From the NCBI RefSeq assembly GCF_014646655.1, contig NZ_BMNR01000004.1, positions 310,001 to 374,000 of the forward strand: a stretch of DNA of 64,000 nucleotides, in the 5' to 3' direction. Positions 51,990 through 59,999 of the stretch are shown here, one piece after another (position 1 is the first letter of the stretch; every line of letters begins with the position of its first letter). The position numbers were made by a program, and so were the translations under genes. The stretch comes from Yeosuana aromativorans. GTDB taxonomy: Bacteria; Bacteroidota; Bacteroidia; Flavobacteriales; Flavobacteriaceae. Under the pieces are notes generated by a model. The model was not told the DNA's origin, did not search any database, and was given only the letters and a program-made list of their open reading frames with translations.

Positions 51990-53432
51990 ATGAAAAACAT
52001 CCAAAACTACATCAACGGTCAATATGAAGATCCAATCAGTAATGAATGGCTGGATAACTATTGCCCAGCTAGCGGAGAGGTTTATGGTAAAATTCCTAAC
52101 TCATCCAAAGCTGATGTAGAGAATGCTTATATCGCTGCTAAATCAGCATTCCCTGTTTGGTCGCAAACCACGTTGGAGGAACGCAGCAGAATCCTTATAA
52201 AAATATCCGAATTATTAGAAACCCATTTACAACGCTTTGCTGAAGCCGAAAGTAAGGACAATGGCAAACCCATTAGTTTGGCCAAAGCGGTTGATATTCC
52301 AAGGGCGGCCAGTAACTTTCGCTTTTTTGGGAATGCCATTACCCAATTTGCCAGTGAAAGCCATGAAAGCGTTGGGCAAGATGCCATCAATTACACCTTA
52401 CGACAACCCATCGGTGTGGTGGGTTGCATCTCACCTTGGAATCTTCCAGTCTACTTGTTCACTTGGAAAATTGCCCCTGCCATAGCGGCCGGAAATTGCG
52501 TGGTTGCCAAGCCCAGTGAAATCACCCCTTTGACCGCTTATCTTTTAGGAGATATTTGCAATGAAGCTGGTTTGCCAAAAGGTGTTTTAAATATTGTTCA
52601 TGGTTTGGGAACAACCACTGGACAAGCCATTATAGAACATCCAGATATCAAAGCCGTCTCATTTACCGGTGGTACCAAAACCGGAGCCCACATAGCTAAA
52701 GTATCTGCTCCTTTGTTTAAAAAATTATCATTGGAACTGGGAGGCAAAAACCCTAATATCATTTTTGCAGATTGTGATTATAATGATATGTTGGAAACAA
52801 CCGTTCGGTCTTCCTTTTCCAATCAAGGGCAGATTTGTTTATGTGGTAGCCGGATTTTTGTGGAAGCTTCTATTTATGATCGGTTCAAAATAGATTTTAT
52901 TAAAAAAGTAAAGCAATTGAAAGTTGGTCATCCATCTGAACCTAAAACAGACATTGGTGCCTTGGTATCAAAACCTCATCTTGAAAAAGTGATGAACTAT
53001 ATTGGCATTGCAAAAAAAGAGAACGGAACCATTCTTTGTGGTGGCAAACCAGTAATTGTGAAAGGTTATGAAAATGGGTATTATTTAGAACCCACCGTTA
53101 TTGAAGTTCCAACGGATGAATGTAGAATCAACCAAGAAGAAGTCTTTGGCCCGGTAGTGACCATAATGCCATTTAATACTGAAGATGATGTTTTACAAAT
53201 GGCCAACAAAGTAAAATACGGTTTGTCTGCCACTATCTGGACCAACGATTTGAAACGAACCATGCGTATGAGCAACCAAATTCAAGCTGGAATTGTCTGG
53301 GTCAATACCTGGATGATGCGTGATTTAAGAACCCCTTTTGGCGGTGTAAAAGCATCTGGCATTGGCAGGGAAGGCGGATTTGAAGCCTTACGTTTTTTTA
53401 CCGAAGCTAAAAATGTGTGTATAAAATATTGA
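51990..53432 (+). CDS. aldehyde dehydrogenase, probable 2-aminomuconate 6-semialdehyde dehydrogenase
   Basis: A 480-residue NAD-dependent aldehyde dehydrogenase. The catalytic Cys is Cys283 (NQGQICLCGSRIF), the general base Glu is in LSLELGGKNPN, and the NAD site has SFTGGTKTGAHIA and the CISPWNLPV segment. Closest in style to 2-hydroxymuconic/2-aminomuconic semialdehyde dehydrogenases. With ACMS decarboxylase in the cluster it should oxidise 2-aminomuconate semialdehyde to 2-aminomuconate. Start is the ATG right after the GNAT stop. Confidence 0.9.
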   Translation: MKNIQNYINGQYEDPISNEWLDNYCPASGEVYGKIPNSSKADVENAYIAAKSAFPVWSQTTLEERSRILIKISELLETHLQRFAEAESKDNGKPISLAKAVDIPRAASNFRFFGNAITQFASESHESVGQDAINYTLRQPIGVVGCISPWNLPVYLFTWKIAPAIAAGNCVVAKPSEITPLTAYLLGDICNEAGLPKGVLNIVHGLGTTTGQAIIEHPDIKAVSFTGGTKTGAHIAKVSAPLFKKLSLELGGKNPNIIFADCDYNDMLETTVRSSFSNQGQICLCGSRIFVEASIYDRFKIDFIKKVKQLKVGHPSEPKTDIGALVSKPHLEKVMNYIGIAKKENGTILCGGKPVIVKGYENGYYLEPTVIEVPTDECRINQEEVFGPVVTIMPFNTEDDVLQMANKVKYGLSATIWTNDLKRTMRMSNQIQAGIVWVNTWMMRDLRTPFGGVKASGIGREGGFEALRFFTEAKNVCIKY

Positions 53433-53438
53433 AATAAC

Positions 53439-53472
53439 TATGTCATCTCTCGACTCCACTCGACCCGACATA
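53439..53472 (+). repeat. short palindromic repeat-like element
   Basis: TATGTC (53439-53444) and GACATA (53467-53472) form outer arms around an inner TCGA-CTCCAC-TCGA hairpin. It lies in the gap between the dehydrogenase and SDR genes. I recall similar TGTCATCTCGACT-type sequences dispersed in Flavobacteria; a genome count is needed. Confidence 0.45.
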
Positions 53473-53486
53473 ATAACATAAATAAA

Positions 53487-54269
53487 ATGAACTTAAACTT
53501 AAACAATAAAAACGCACTCGTCTGCGGAAGCACTGCCGGTATTGGAAAAGCAACAGCAATTGCCTTAGCAAATGAAGGTGCCAAAGTAACCTTGGTGGCC
53601 AGAAACAGGGAGAAGTTAAAAGAGGTATTGGCCCAAATGCCCAACAGTGAGAACCACAGCCTTATTGTGGCCGACTTTTCAAACCCCAGGGACTTGCAAG
53701 AGCAAGTCTTGAAATTTGTTGAAAACATAAACGGATTCCATATTCTTGTGAACAACACTGGAGGCCCCAGAAGCGGTGATATTTTAAATGCCAGCTTGGA
53801 TGAATTTGATAATGCCTTTACGCAACATTTAAAATGCAACCATGTTTTGGCCCAAGCAGTTATTCCGTTTATGAAAGAGGAAGGTTATGGCAGAATTGTC
53901 AATATTATCTCCACATCTGTCAAAGAACCCATTCCGGGTCTTGGCGTAAGCAACACCATCAGAGGGGCCGTTGGTAATTGGAGCAAAACGCTTTCTGTTG
54001 AATTGGGCCCATTTGGTATTACCGTCAATAACGTGTTACCTGGTTTTACTAAAACCGAACGCCTTAATGAAATCATAAAAATAAAAGCCAATGCCGAAGG
54101 AACTTCGGTTGAGAATATGGCTAAAATCATGAAAAACTACAGTCCCGCAAAACGATTTGCCAAGCCTGAGGAAACGGCCAATGCCATTGTGTTTTTGGCC
54201 AGTGAAGCCGCTGGGTATATTAACGGAATTAACCTTCCTGTTGATGGTGGACGAACAAAAAGTTTGTAA
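53487..54269 (+). CDS. SDR family protein lacking the Tyr-x3-Lys motif
   Basis: A 260-residue short-chain dehydrogenase/reductase. The coenzyme loop is intact (ALVCGSTAGIGKATAIAL) and the catalytic-region Ser142 is present (IISTSV), as is NNVLPGFTKTERL. The usual Tyr-x3-Lys is replaced by Ser155-Asn-Thr-Ile-Arg159. A subgroup of SDR proteins is like this. It sits between the semialdehyde dehydrogenase and 3-hydroxyanthranilate dioxygenase genes, so a link to kynurenine breakdown is likely, but no pathway step is known to need it. Confidence 0.85.
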   Translation: MNLNLNNKNALVCGSTAGIGKATAIALANEGAKVTLVARNREKLKEVLAQMPNSENHSLIVADFSNPRDLQEQVLKFVENINGFHILVNNTGGPRSGDILNASLDEFDNAFTQHLKCNHVLAQAVIPFMKEEGYGRIVNIISTSVKEPIPGLGVSNTIRGAVGNWSKTLSVELGPFGITVNNVLPGFTKTERLNEIIKIKANAEGTSVENMAKIMKNYSPAKRFAKPEETANAIVFLASEAAGYINGINLPVDGGRTKSL

Positions 54270-54287
54270 CTTTATATTTTAATAATC

Positions 54288-54367
54288 GCGTGAGGGATTG
54301 AAGCGAGCTACCATGTAGCGCGAAAAGCCCGACGCTTTATTGCATGAAAAACAATAAAGCGGCACGC
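54288..54367 (+). repeat. 80-base folded intergenic repeat-like element
   Basis: Outer arms GCGTG (54288-54292) and CACGC (54363-54367) enclose GAGGGATTGAAGCGAGC, a GCTAC-CAT-GTAGC hairpin, AGCCCGAC, and a perfect ten-base hairpin (CGCTTTATTG 54333-54342 with CAATAAAGCG 54352-54361). The GAGGGATTGAAGC...GCCCGAC layout resembles a repeat I recall from Flavobacteria genomes. It fills the gap before the dioxygenase gene. Confidence 0.55.
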
Positions 54368-54382
54368 TCAAAAACACACACT

Positions 54383-54916
54383 ATGAGCCATTTAGTTTCT
54401 CCCTTGAATTTTAAAGCATGGATTGATGAACATCGCCATTTGTTAAAACCTCCCGTGGGCAATAAAGTGGTTTGGAAAGACGGCGACTTTATAGTGATGG
54501 TTGTTGGTGGCCCTAATAGCAGAAAGGACTACCATTATAATGAAACACCTGAGTTTTTCTACCAATTGGAAGGAGATATAGTCCTTAAGATTATTGATAA
54601 TGGTACGCCAAAAGATGTCCACATTAAAGAAGGCGATATTTACTTGTTACCACCCAAAGTACCACACTCACCTCAACGTGGCGCCAATACAGTGGGATTG
54701 GTCATTGAGTACAAACGTCCTGAAGGCATGCGAGATGCCTTAGTCTGGTTTTGCGAAAATTGCACTACCAAACTTTATGAAGAAGATTTTACAGTGAAAA
54801 ACATAGAGACCGATATGCCTAAAATTTTTGATAAGTTTTATGGTGACTTGGATAAACGAACATGTCCTAATTGCGGTAAAACCATGGAACCTCCCAAGAA
54901 AGTAAAGATTGATTAA
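54383..54916 (+). CDS. 3-hydroxyanthranilate 3,4-dioxygenase
   Basis: A 177-residue cupin that opens the ring of 3-hydroxyanthranilate to 2-amino-3-carboxymuconate semialdehyde (ACMS). The ferrous ligands are visible as His51, Glu57 (DYHYNETPEFFYQ) and His95 (PPKVPHSPQR), the same numbering as the well-studied Cupriavidus enzyme. A C-terminal rubredoxin-like iron site has two CxxC pairs (FCENCTTK, TCPNCGKT). The ATG at 54383 is preferred; a longer frame runs into the repeat element. Confidence 0.95.
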   Translation: MSHLVSPLNFKAWIDEHRHLLKPPVGNKVVWKDGDFIVMVVGGPNSRKDYHYNETPEFFYQLEGDIVLKIIDNGTPKDVHIKEGDIYLLPPKVPHSPQRGANTVGLVIEYKRPEGMRDALVWFCENCTTKLYEEDFTVKNIETDMPKIFDKFYGDLDKRTCPNCGKTMEPPKKVKID

Positions 54917-54921
54917 ATTTT

Positions 54922-56004
54922 ATGACACCTAAACTGCGTATTAACGGCCATTCCCATTTATTGCCCTATCCTGAGGAAATTCCTGATTTCATGAGAGAGA
55001 AAGGGATTTTTTGGGTTGATAAAGACCGAAAATTCATGCTTCAAAAAGATTGGAGTCGCCCAGTGACCGATTCCAGTTTCTTTTTACATGAAAAACTGGA
55101 ATGGATGGAACGCTATAACATTGACCACGCTGTTGTATTAAACCTGTCCCAACTTTACGGTAATGGTTTACGCGTTGAGGAAATGAAGCAGGCCCTTAGG
55201 TTTCAAAACGATTTTAATGCCCGTATTCAACATGACAACCCCAGCAAGTTTACCTGTGGTTTTGTAGTGCATCCCGGATTTGTACGGAGTGCCTGCTGGG
55301 AAATTGAACGTTGTGTAGAAACGCATGGTATGCAACTGTTATGTTTGCCTACCCATTATATGGATACCATTGGTACTTGGCGTTGTATTTTTGATGAAGA
55401 AAATGAACCTATTTTTGAGCTGGCCAGCAAGTATAATTTAGCTGTTGAAATTCACCCGTATGATGGCGAAAAATTTATAAAACTGGAGAACACCTCATGG
55501 CGTTTTCATCTCATTTGGATGTTGGCCCAATGTGCCGATGCTTATCATTTTTTGACCTTGAATGGCTATCAAGAAAAATATCCCAATATGCGTACCTGCT
55601 TTGCCCATGGTGGCCAATTGGCACAAATTAATTTAGGAAGGCGTATCCAGGGATTTGATGGCAGACCCGATTTATTTGAAGGTAAACACCATCCCAGAAA
55701 AGCGGTTGGCCACAAAAATATCTTTTTTGATACTTTGGTCCATGATACCGGTTCTCTGGAATTATTGATTAAAAACCAAGGTGCCAAACAAGTACTTATG
55801 GGATTGGATGACCCTTATCCGTTAGGCGAAATGGAAAGTATTAAGCAATCGTCATATCCCGGTAAAATATTAGATCTTGCCATGGAGCGCCATATTATTA
55901 CTGAAACCGAGCGCGATGCTATTTGGCAAGACAATGTGATACAATGGCTATGCGGTGATGATGAAACGGCCAAGAAACAATTAATGAACAGAATTTTATC
56001 ATAA
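54922..56004 (+). CDS. 2-amino-3-carboxymuconate-6-semialdehyde decarboxylase
   Basis: A 360-residue zinc amidohydrolase-fold enzyme converting ACMS to 2-aminomuconate semialdehyde. Metal and catalytic residues are seen in INGHSHLLPYPEE (His-x-His), AVEIHPYDGE (His), FAHGGQLAQ (His) and MGLDDPYPLGE (Asp). Slightly longer than the usual 330-340. It starts five bases after the dioxygenase and shares one base with the following methyltransferase gene. Confidence 0.92.
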   Translation: MTPKLRINGHSHLLPYPEEIPDFMREKGIFWVDKDRKFMLQKDWSRPVTDSSFFLHEKLEWMERYNIDHAVVLNLSQLYGNGLRVEEMKQALRFQNDFNARIQHDNPSKFTCGFVVHPGFVRSACWEIERCVETHGMQLLCLPTHYMDTIGTWRCIFDEENEPIFELASKYNLAVEIHPYDGEKFIKLENTSWRFHLIWMLAQCADAYHFLTLNGYQEKYPNMRTCFAHGGQLAQINLGRRIQGFDGRPDLFEGKHHPRKAVGHKNIFFDTLVHDTGSLELLIKNQGAKQVLMGLDDPYPLGEMESIKQSSYPGKILDLAMERHIITETERDAIWQDNVIQWLCGDDETAKKQLMNRILS

Positions 56005-56648
56005 TGCACTTTATTCCTGAAGATTTAGACGATTATATTTCTAACCATTCTGAAGACGAACCCAAACTGCTCCAAGAACTTAATAGGGAAACATACCAAA
56101 AAATCTTGCAGCCACGTATGTTGAGCGGACATTATCAGGGTAGGGTTTTAAGTCTGATTTCAAAAATGGTCCACCCAAAGAACATATTGGAAATTGGCAC
56201 GTATACTGGATATTCGTCCTTGTGTTTGGCAGAAGGCATGCAAAAAGAAGGCGAATTACACACCATTGATATCAATGAAGAACTGGTCGATTTTCAACGG
56301 AAGTATTTTGAAAAATCACCTTTTGGAAACCAAATCATTCAACATCTGGGACATGCTTTGGAAATCATTCCAAAACTCGATAAAAACTTTGACCTTATCT
56401 TTATTGATGCCGATAAAGAAAATTATCCCAAGTATTTCAACCTTGTTATAGACAAATTAAACAACGGTGGCGTTATTTTATCTGACAATGTGTTGTGGAG
56501 TGGCAAAGTTATTGAAGCTATTAAACCTGACGACCTGGATACCAAGGCCTTAATTGAATACAATAAGCTTTTAAAAGAGGATAAACGAATTGAAACGGTT
56601 ATATTGCCTATTAGAGATGGCTTAACAATTAGCAGGAAACTGGACTAA
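56004..56648 (+). CDS. catechol-type O-methyltransferase
   Basis: A 214-residue SAM-dependent O-methyltransferase of the cation-dependent (COMT/CCoAOMT-like) family: motif I LEIGTYTGYSSLCLAEGM, then LHTIDIN, FDLIFIDADKENYPKYF and GVILSDNVLWSGKV, with metal-binding Asp and Asn. The ATG overlaps the decarboxylase stop by one base (TAATG), so they are coupled. Acceptors of this family are catechol-like; 3-hydroxyanthranilate-type phenols are conceivable but unproven. The stop overlaps convergent tatA by four bases. Confidence 0.88.
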   Translation: MHFIPEDLDDYISNHSEDEPKLLQELNRETYQKILQPRMLSGHYQGRVLSLISKMVHPKNILEIGTYTGYSSLCLAEGMQKEGELHTIDINEELVDFQRKYFEKSPFGNQIIQHLGHALEIIPKLDKNFDLIFIDADKENYPKYFNLVIDKLNNGGVILSDNVLWSGKVIEAIKPDDLDTKALIEYNKLLKEDKRIETVILPIRDGLTISRKLD

Positions 56649-56932
56649 AGTTTACGTTTTACAGAACCTGTAAAATCCTCTAAATCATCCTTAACCTTTT
56701 TTAGATTATCTCCAATTTCTTTTGTAATACTGGAGTCAAGGCCATTCTTTTCAGCACTTTTGGTTATTTCATTTTTAATGTCATTAGTAGCATCTTTGAG
56801 GGTTCGCATGCCTTTAGCCAATCCTCTAGCAATTTCTGGCACCTTATCGGCACCAAAAACCATGACGACAATAAAAAGTATGAATGCTATTTCAGCACCA
56901 CTAATGAATAAAAATGTAGGTTGATATATCAC
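56645..56932 (-). CDS. tatA: twin-arginine translocase subunit TatA
   Basis: A 95-residue TatA/E-type protein: short outer N-terminus (FLFISGAEI), one membrane helix (AFILFIVVMVFGADKVPEIA with the FG-x2-K-x-P hinge), an amphipathic helix (GLAKGMRTLKDATNDIKNEI) and a charged tail. It forms the pore of the Tat export system. No tatC is in the window. The start is GTG at 56932, and no ATG lies in the short N-terminus. A TATATTTG element only four bases upstream suggests a leaderless transcript. Confidence 0.9.
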   Translation of the reverse strand: MIYQPTFLFISGAEIAFILFIVVMVFGADKVPEIARGLAKGMRTLKDATNDIKNEITKSAEKNGLDSSITKEIGDNLKKVKDDLEDFTGSVKRKL

Positions 56933-56936
56933 AGTG

Positions 56937-56944
56937 CAAATATA
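56937..56944 (-). promoter_or_regulatory. -7 element (TATATTTG) for tatA
   Basis: The minus strand reads TATATTTGCACTGTG, where GTG is the tatA start. Spacing puts the transcription start at or next to the initiation codon. Confidence 0.4.
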
Positions 56945-56967
56945 CTAAGTGTTTGATTAGAATAAAA

Positions 56968-56995
56968 AAAAGCCGACTATAAAAAATCGGCTTTT
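56968..56995 (-). terminator. rho-independent terminator of the M1 peptidase gene
   Basis: AAAAGCCGA (56968-56976) pairs with TCGGCTTTT (56987-56995). On the minus strand the hairpin is followed by a long T run, and it lies 14 bases after the peptidase stop. Confidence 0.8.
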
Positions 56996-57009
56996 AAAAT
57001 ATTTTTCAT

Positions 57010-59316
57010 CTAACTTTTATGAGCGCTTTTAAATTTATCAAAATCACTCTGTTTAATTTCTTTAGGCCATGAATTATTGGAGGTATCAATATCCGATGTT
57101 TCTTGGTTTGGATCTACAGTAATACTTACAATTTCTTTATCTGAAGCCACAGCTTTACTGACCTCTTTATCATTAAGACGCCATATTTGAGCTGGATATG
57201 TTACTGTTTTTGAAGTGCCATCGGCATAACTGTATTTAACAATTATTGGCATCACCATGCCACCTGGTTTTTCAAATGTAATATTGTAAAAGTATTTTGG
57301 CACTTTCATGTTGGCTCTTTCTTCTTTACTGAAGTTGTCCATTACATATTCCTTAAGCGGCACACTATTTTCTAAAGGATCACTGTCCTTTAGATTAGCA
57401 TCGACCCCTTCAGTACCTTCTTCTGATAAATAAACAAAGTCATCTGCTTTTAAATTGTATCGTTTATAACGTTCCAATATTTTTTCTCCATCTTGGCTAG
57501 GTTTTGAGGTCACATAATATTTTTTAACATCCTTAACCCCTATATCAACCCAATCTGTTGTGTAAAACCAGCCTCTCCAAAACCAATCCAAATCCATAGC
57601 TGATGCATCTTCCATAGTTCTGAAAAAATCTTCTGGTGTTGGGTGCTTAAACATCCAGCGGTGAGCATATTCCTTGAAAGCATAATCAAATAGTTCATGG
57701 CCCATAATGGTTTCACGCAACATGGTTAATCCCACAGCTGGTTTGGAATACGCATTGGATCCAAAATTATAGACATCCAACCCTTTACTCATTATGGGCG
57801 CAATATAATCTTGATTTCCTCCCATATATGGAATAATGGATGTTGGATCACTATTTCTGGCAGGAAACACTGTATCGCCTGGTGATAATGCTTCCGGATA
57901 CGTTTCTCCCATATCTTTCTTGGCTATGGTTTGAAGAAATGAATTTAAACCTTCGTCCATCCAGGTCCATTGGCGTTCATCACTGTTTACAATCATTGGG
58001 AAAAAGTTATGCCCAACTTCATGAATAATAACTCCCATCATACCATACTTTACTCGGCTGCTGTATGTCCCGTCTTCATTAGGACGACCATAATTCCAGC
58101 AAATCATAGGGTATTCCATCCCTTGGTTTTTGGCATGGACTGAAATGGCTTTATGATAAGGATAATCAAACGTCATTCTTGAATAGGCTTTTAAGGTAAC
58201 GGCCACTGTTTTGGTAGACCATTCTCCCCAAAGTGGATTGCCTTCTTTAGGATATAATGACACTGCCATGACATCTCTATCACCTATTTTAACGGCCATC
58301 ATGTCCCAAATGAATTTTCTTGACGTTGCAAAAGCAAAATCACGCACATTCTCAGCATGGAATTTCCACGTTTTGGTGTCTTTTGAAAATCCTTTTTCTG
58401 CTTGTTCAGCTTCCGCTTGTGTAACAATTAAAACCGGTTCTTTATAAGATTTTTTAGCTTTCTCATAGCGTTCCATCATGACTTTTGAGAATACATCTTT
58501 TCTATTCATCAAAACACCTGTTCCATCTAAAATATGATCGGCTGGTACTGTAATGTTTACATCAAAGTTTCCAAATGGTAATGCAAATTCATCACGCCCC
58601 CAAAACTGGGAGTTTTGCCAGCCTTCAACATCACTATAAACCGCCATACGAGGATAAAACTGGGCTATTTCATAGGTTCTATTGCCGTCTTTAGGAAAAT
58701 ACTCATATCCTGAGCGATCTCTTTCTGGAACATGATCGTTGATATTATACCACCATTTAATAGAAAAAGAATATTTTTCACCATGTGCCAATGGTCTAGG
58801 CAAATCCACACGCATCATGGTTCTATTTATCATATAGGGCAAGGAAGCCCCATTTGTTGCTTTAACTTCCTCAATATTAAACCCTCCATCAAATGAATCT
58901 TTCAAATATCGATTGGCAAATTTTGATATTTGTTGAACGGGAGCCACACCATCACCTTCAATAAGTGGTGATTTGGAATCTTTGGCACGTTTGTTTTGAT
59001 CTAATTGAACCCATAAATATTTTAATTCATCTGGTGAATTGTTAGTATACGTAATGGTTTCAAAACCAGATATTTTTTGGTTTTCATCATCCAGCACAAT
59101 ATCCATTTTATAATCTGCTTCTTGCTGATAATAATCGCTTCCAGGAGCACCCGAAGCCGATCTGTATCTATTGGGCGTAGAAAACTCATCATACAATTGT
59201 TTGAATTTGTTATTGTTTGTATGTCCTGTTTTTGGTTTTGTTTGGTCTTGGTCTTGGGCCAATACGCCTCCTGAGATTAAGAGAGCTGAAAGAAAATAAA
59301 AAATAGGTTTTTTCAT
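57010..59316 (-). CDS. secreted M1 family metallopeptidase
   Basis: A 768-residue exported zinc peptidase. Signal peptide: KKPIFYFLSALLISGGVLAQ. The N-terminal beta domain (about residues 60-290) leads to the catalytic domain, where HEVGHNFFPMIV and the downstream WMDEGLNSF form the HExxH-x18-E zinc site (start near residue 430). The usual GAMEN exopeptidase motif is replaced by a region around GMEYPMICWN. It likely trims peptides in the periplasm or outside. Next to DUF6702 and carboxypeptidase-like proteins upstream. Confidence 0.9.
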   Translation of the reverse strand: MKKPIFYFLSALLISGGVLAQDQDQTKPKTGHTNNNKFKQLYDEFSTPNRYRSASGAPGSDYYQQEADYKMDIVLDDENQKISGFETITYTNNSPDELKYLWVQLDQNKRAKDSKSPLIEGDGVAPVQQISKFANRYLKDSFDGGFNIEEVKATNGASLPYMINRTMMRVDLPRPLAHGEKYSFSIKWWYNINDHVPERDRSGYEYFPKDGNRTYEIAQFYPRMAVYSDVEGWQNSQFWGRDEFALPFGNFDVNITVPADHILDGTGVLMNRKDVFSKVMMERYEKAKKSYKEPVLIVTQAEAEQAEKGFSKDTKTWKFHAENVRDFAFATSRKFIWDMMAVKIGDRDVMAVSLYPKEGNPLWGEWSTKTVAVTLKAYSRMTFDYPYHKAISVHAKNQGMEYPMICWNYGRPNEDGTYSSRVKYGMMGVIIHEVGHNFFPMIVNSDERQWTWMDEGLNSFLQTIAKKDMGETYPEALSPGDTVFPARNSDPTSIIPYMGGNQDYIAPIMSKGLDVYNFGSNAYSKPAVGLTMLRETIMGHELFDYAFKEYAHRWMFKHPTPEDFFRTMEDASAMDLDWFWRGWFYTTDWVDIGVKDVKKYYVTSKPSQDGEKILERYKRYNLKADDFVYLSEEGTEGVDANLKDSDPLENSVPLKEYVMDNFSKEERANMKVPKYFYNITFEKPGGMVMPIIVKYSYADGTSKTVTYPAQIWRLNDKEVSKAVASDKEIVSITVDPNQETSDIDTSNNSWPKEIKQSDFDKFKSAHKS

Positions 59317-59426
59317 TATTGATTTTAAATTATTTGTAATAGATTCCCTTCATAACAAATAATCATTCAAATCATTTGATTAAAAGGGTCTCAAAAATAA
59401 CAAAATCATATCTGTACCTATATTTT

Positions 59427-59930
59427 TTAATTAAATTTTAACATGGCTGTTTGATCGCTTTTGTTTAATAAAAACCCTTTTTGTTTGGAGTAAATCTTGG
59501 TCTTTATCATATTTTGTTGATCTTCAAATAAATCAAACAAAACTTGATTGGTAATTTCAATTGAATTGATTTTTTTAACGTGTTGGATTTCAATGTAACA
59601 CAGCATGATATCATTGTCATATTCTTTTCCTATAAAAACCATACTGGCATCATGTCCGTTGATTTTGATTTTGATTTTATCTTTTAAATATTTTTCAACA
59701 TAACCATTTACGCTAGCTTTTTCATCTTTAACAGCCAACTCAATATTATCATCATATCGCTCACGCAACACTTTCTCAAAATCATCAATGAATATACGTG
59801 ATGTTATTTGAACGGATTCCTTGTTTTCAACATAATCCAATTGGGTTACACTGATGTAATATTTATGAAAGCCTTTAAAAGCCATTAAGGGCAATACAAC
59901 CACCAACAGCAGAATTTTTATTGTTTTCAT
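59427..59930 (-). CDS. DUF6702 family secreted protein
   Basis: A 167-residue exported protein with signal peptide (IKILLLVVVLPLMAFKG) and a beta-rich body matching the DUF6702 family: HKYYISVTQLDYVENKESVQ, SRIFIDDFEKVLRERY and the end MIKTKIYSKQKGFLLNKSD. Function unknown. It commonly sits beside M1 peptidases and carboxypeptidase-like repeat proteins in Flavobacteriaceae. A promoter with both boxes lies at 59957-59986. Confidence 0.82.
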   Translation of the reverse strand: MKTIKILLLVVVLPLMAFKGFHKYYISVTQLDYVENKESVQITSRIFIDDFEKVLRERYDDNIELAVKDEKASVNGYVEKYLKDKIKIKINGHDASMVFIGKEYDNDIMLCYIEIQHVKKINSIEITNQVLFDLFEDQQNMIKTKIYSKQKGFLLNKSDQTAMLKFN

Positions 59931-59956
59931 CGTGTTTATAAAACTTATTTTATGTT

Positions 59957-59986
59957 CAAAAGTAATTTATTTTATTTGGTCAAAAA
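59957..59986 (-). promoter_or_regulatory. promoter for DUF6702 (TTTTTG-N16-TACTTTTG)
   Basis: The minus strand has TTTTTG (59981-59986) and, 16 bases on, TACTTTTG (59957-59964), about 27 bases before the DUF6702 ATG. It may also drive the M1 gene. Confidence 0.5.
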
Positions 59987-59999
59987 GCATTCCAAAACG

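Noticed and set aside
54344-54382. Longer start for 3-hydroxyanthranilate dioxygenase
   Set aside because: It would begin inside the loop of the repeat element; the ATG at 54383 gives the metal-ligand numbering expected of the family.
48226-56648. Kynurenine cluster as a clear genomic island
   Set aside because: No integrase, tRNA junction, long direct repeats or obvious change in codon use is visible; repeat-like elements alone are not enough.
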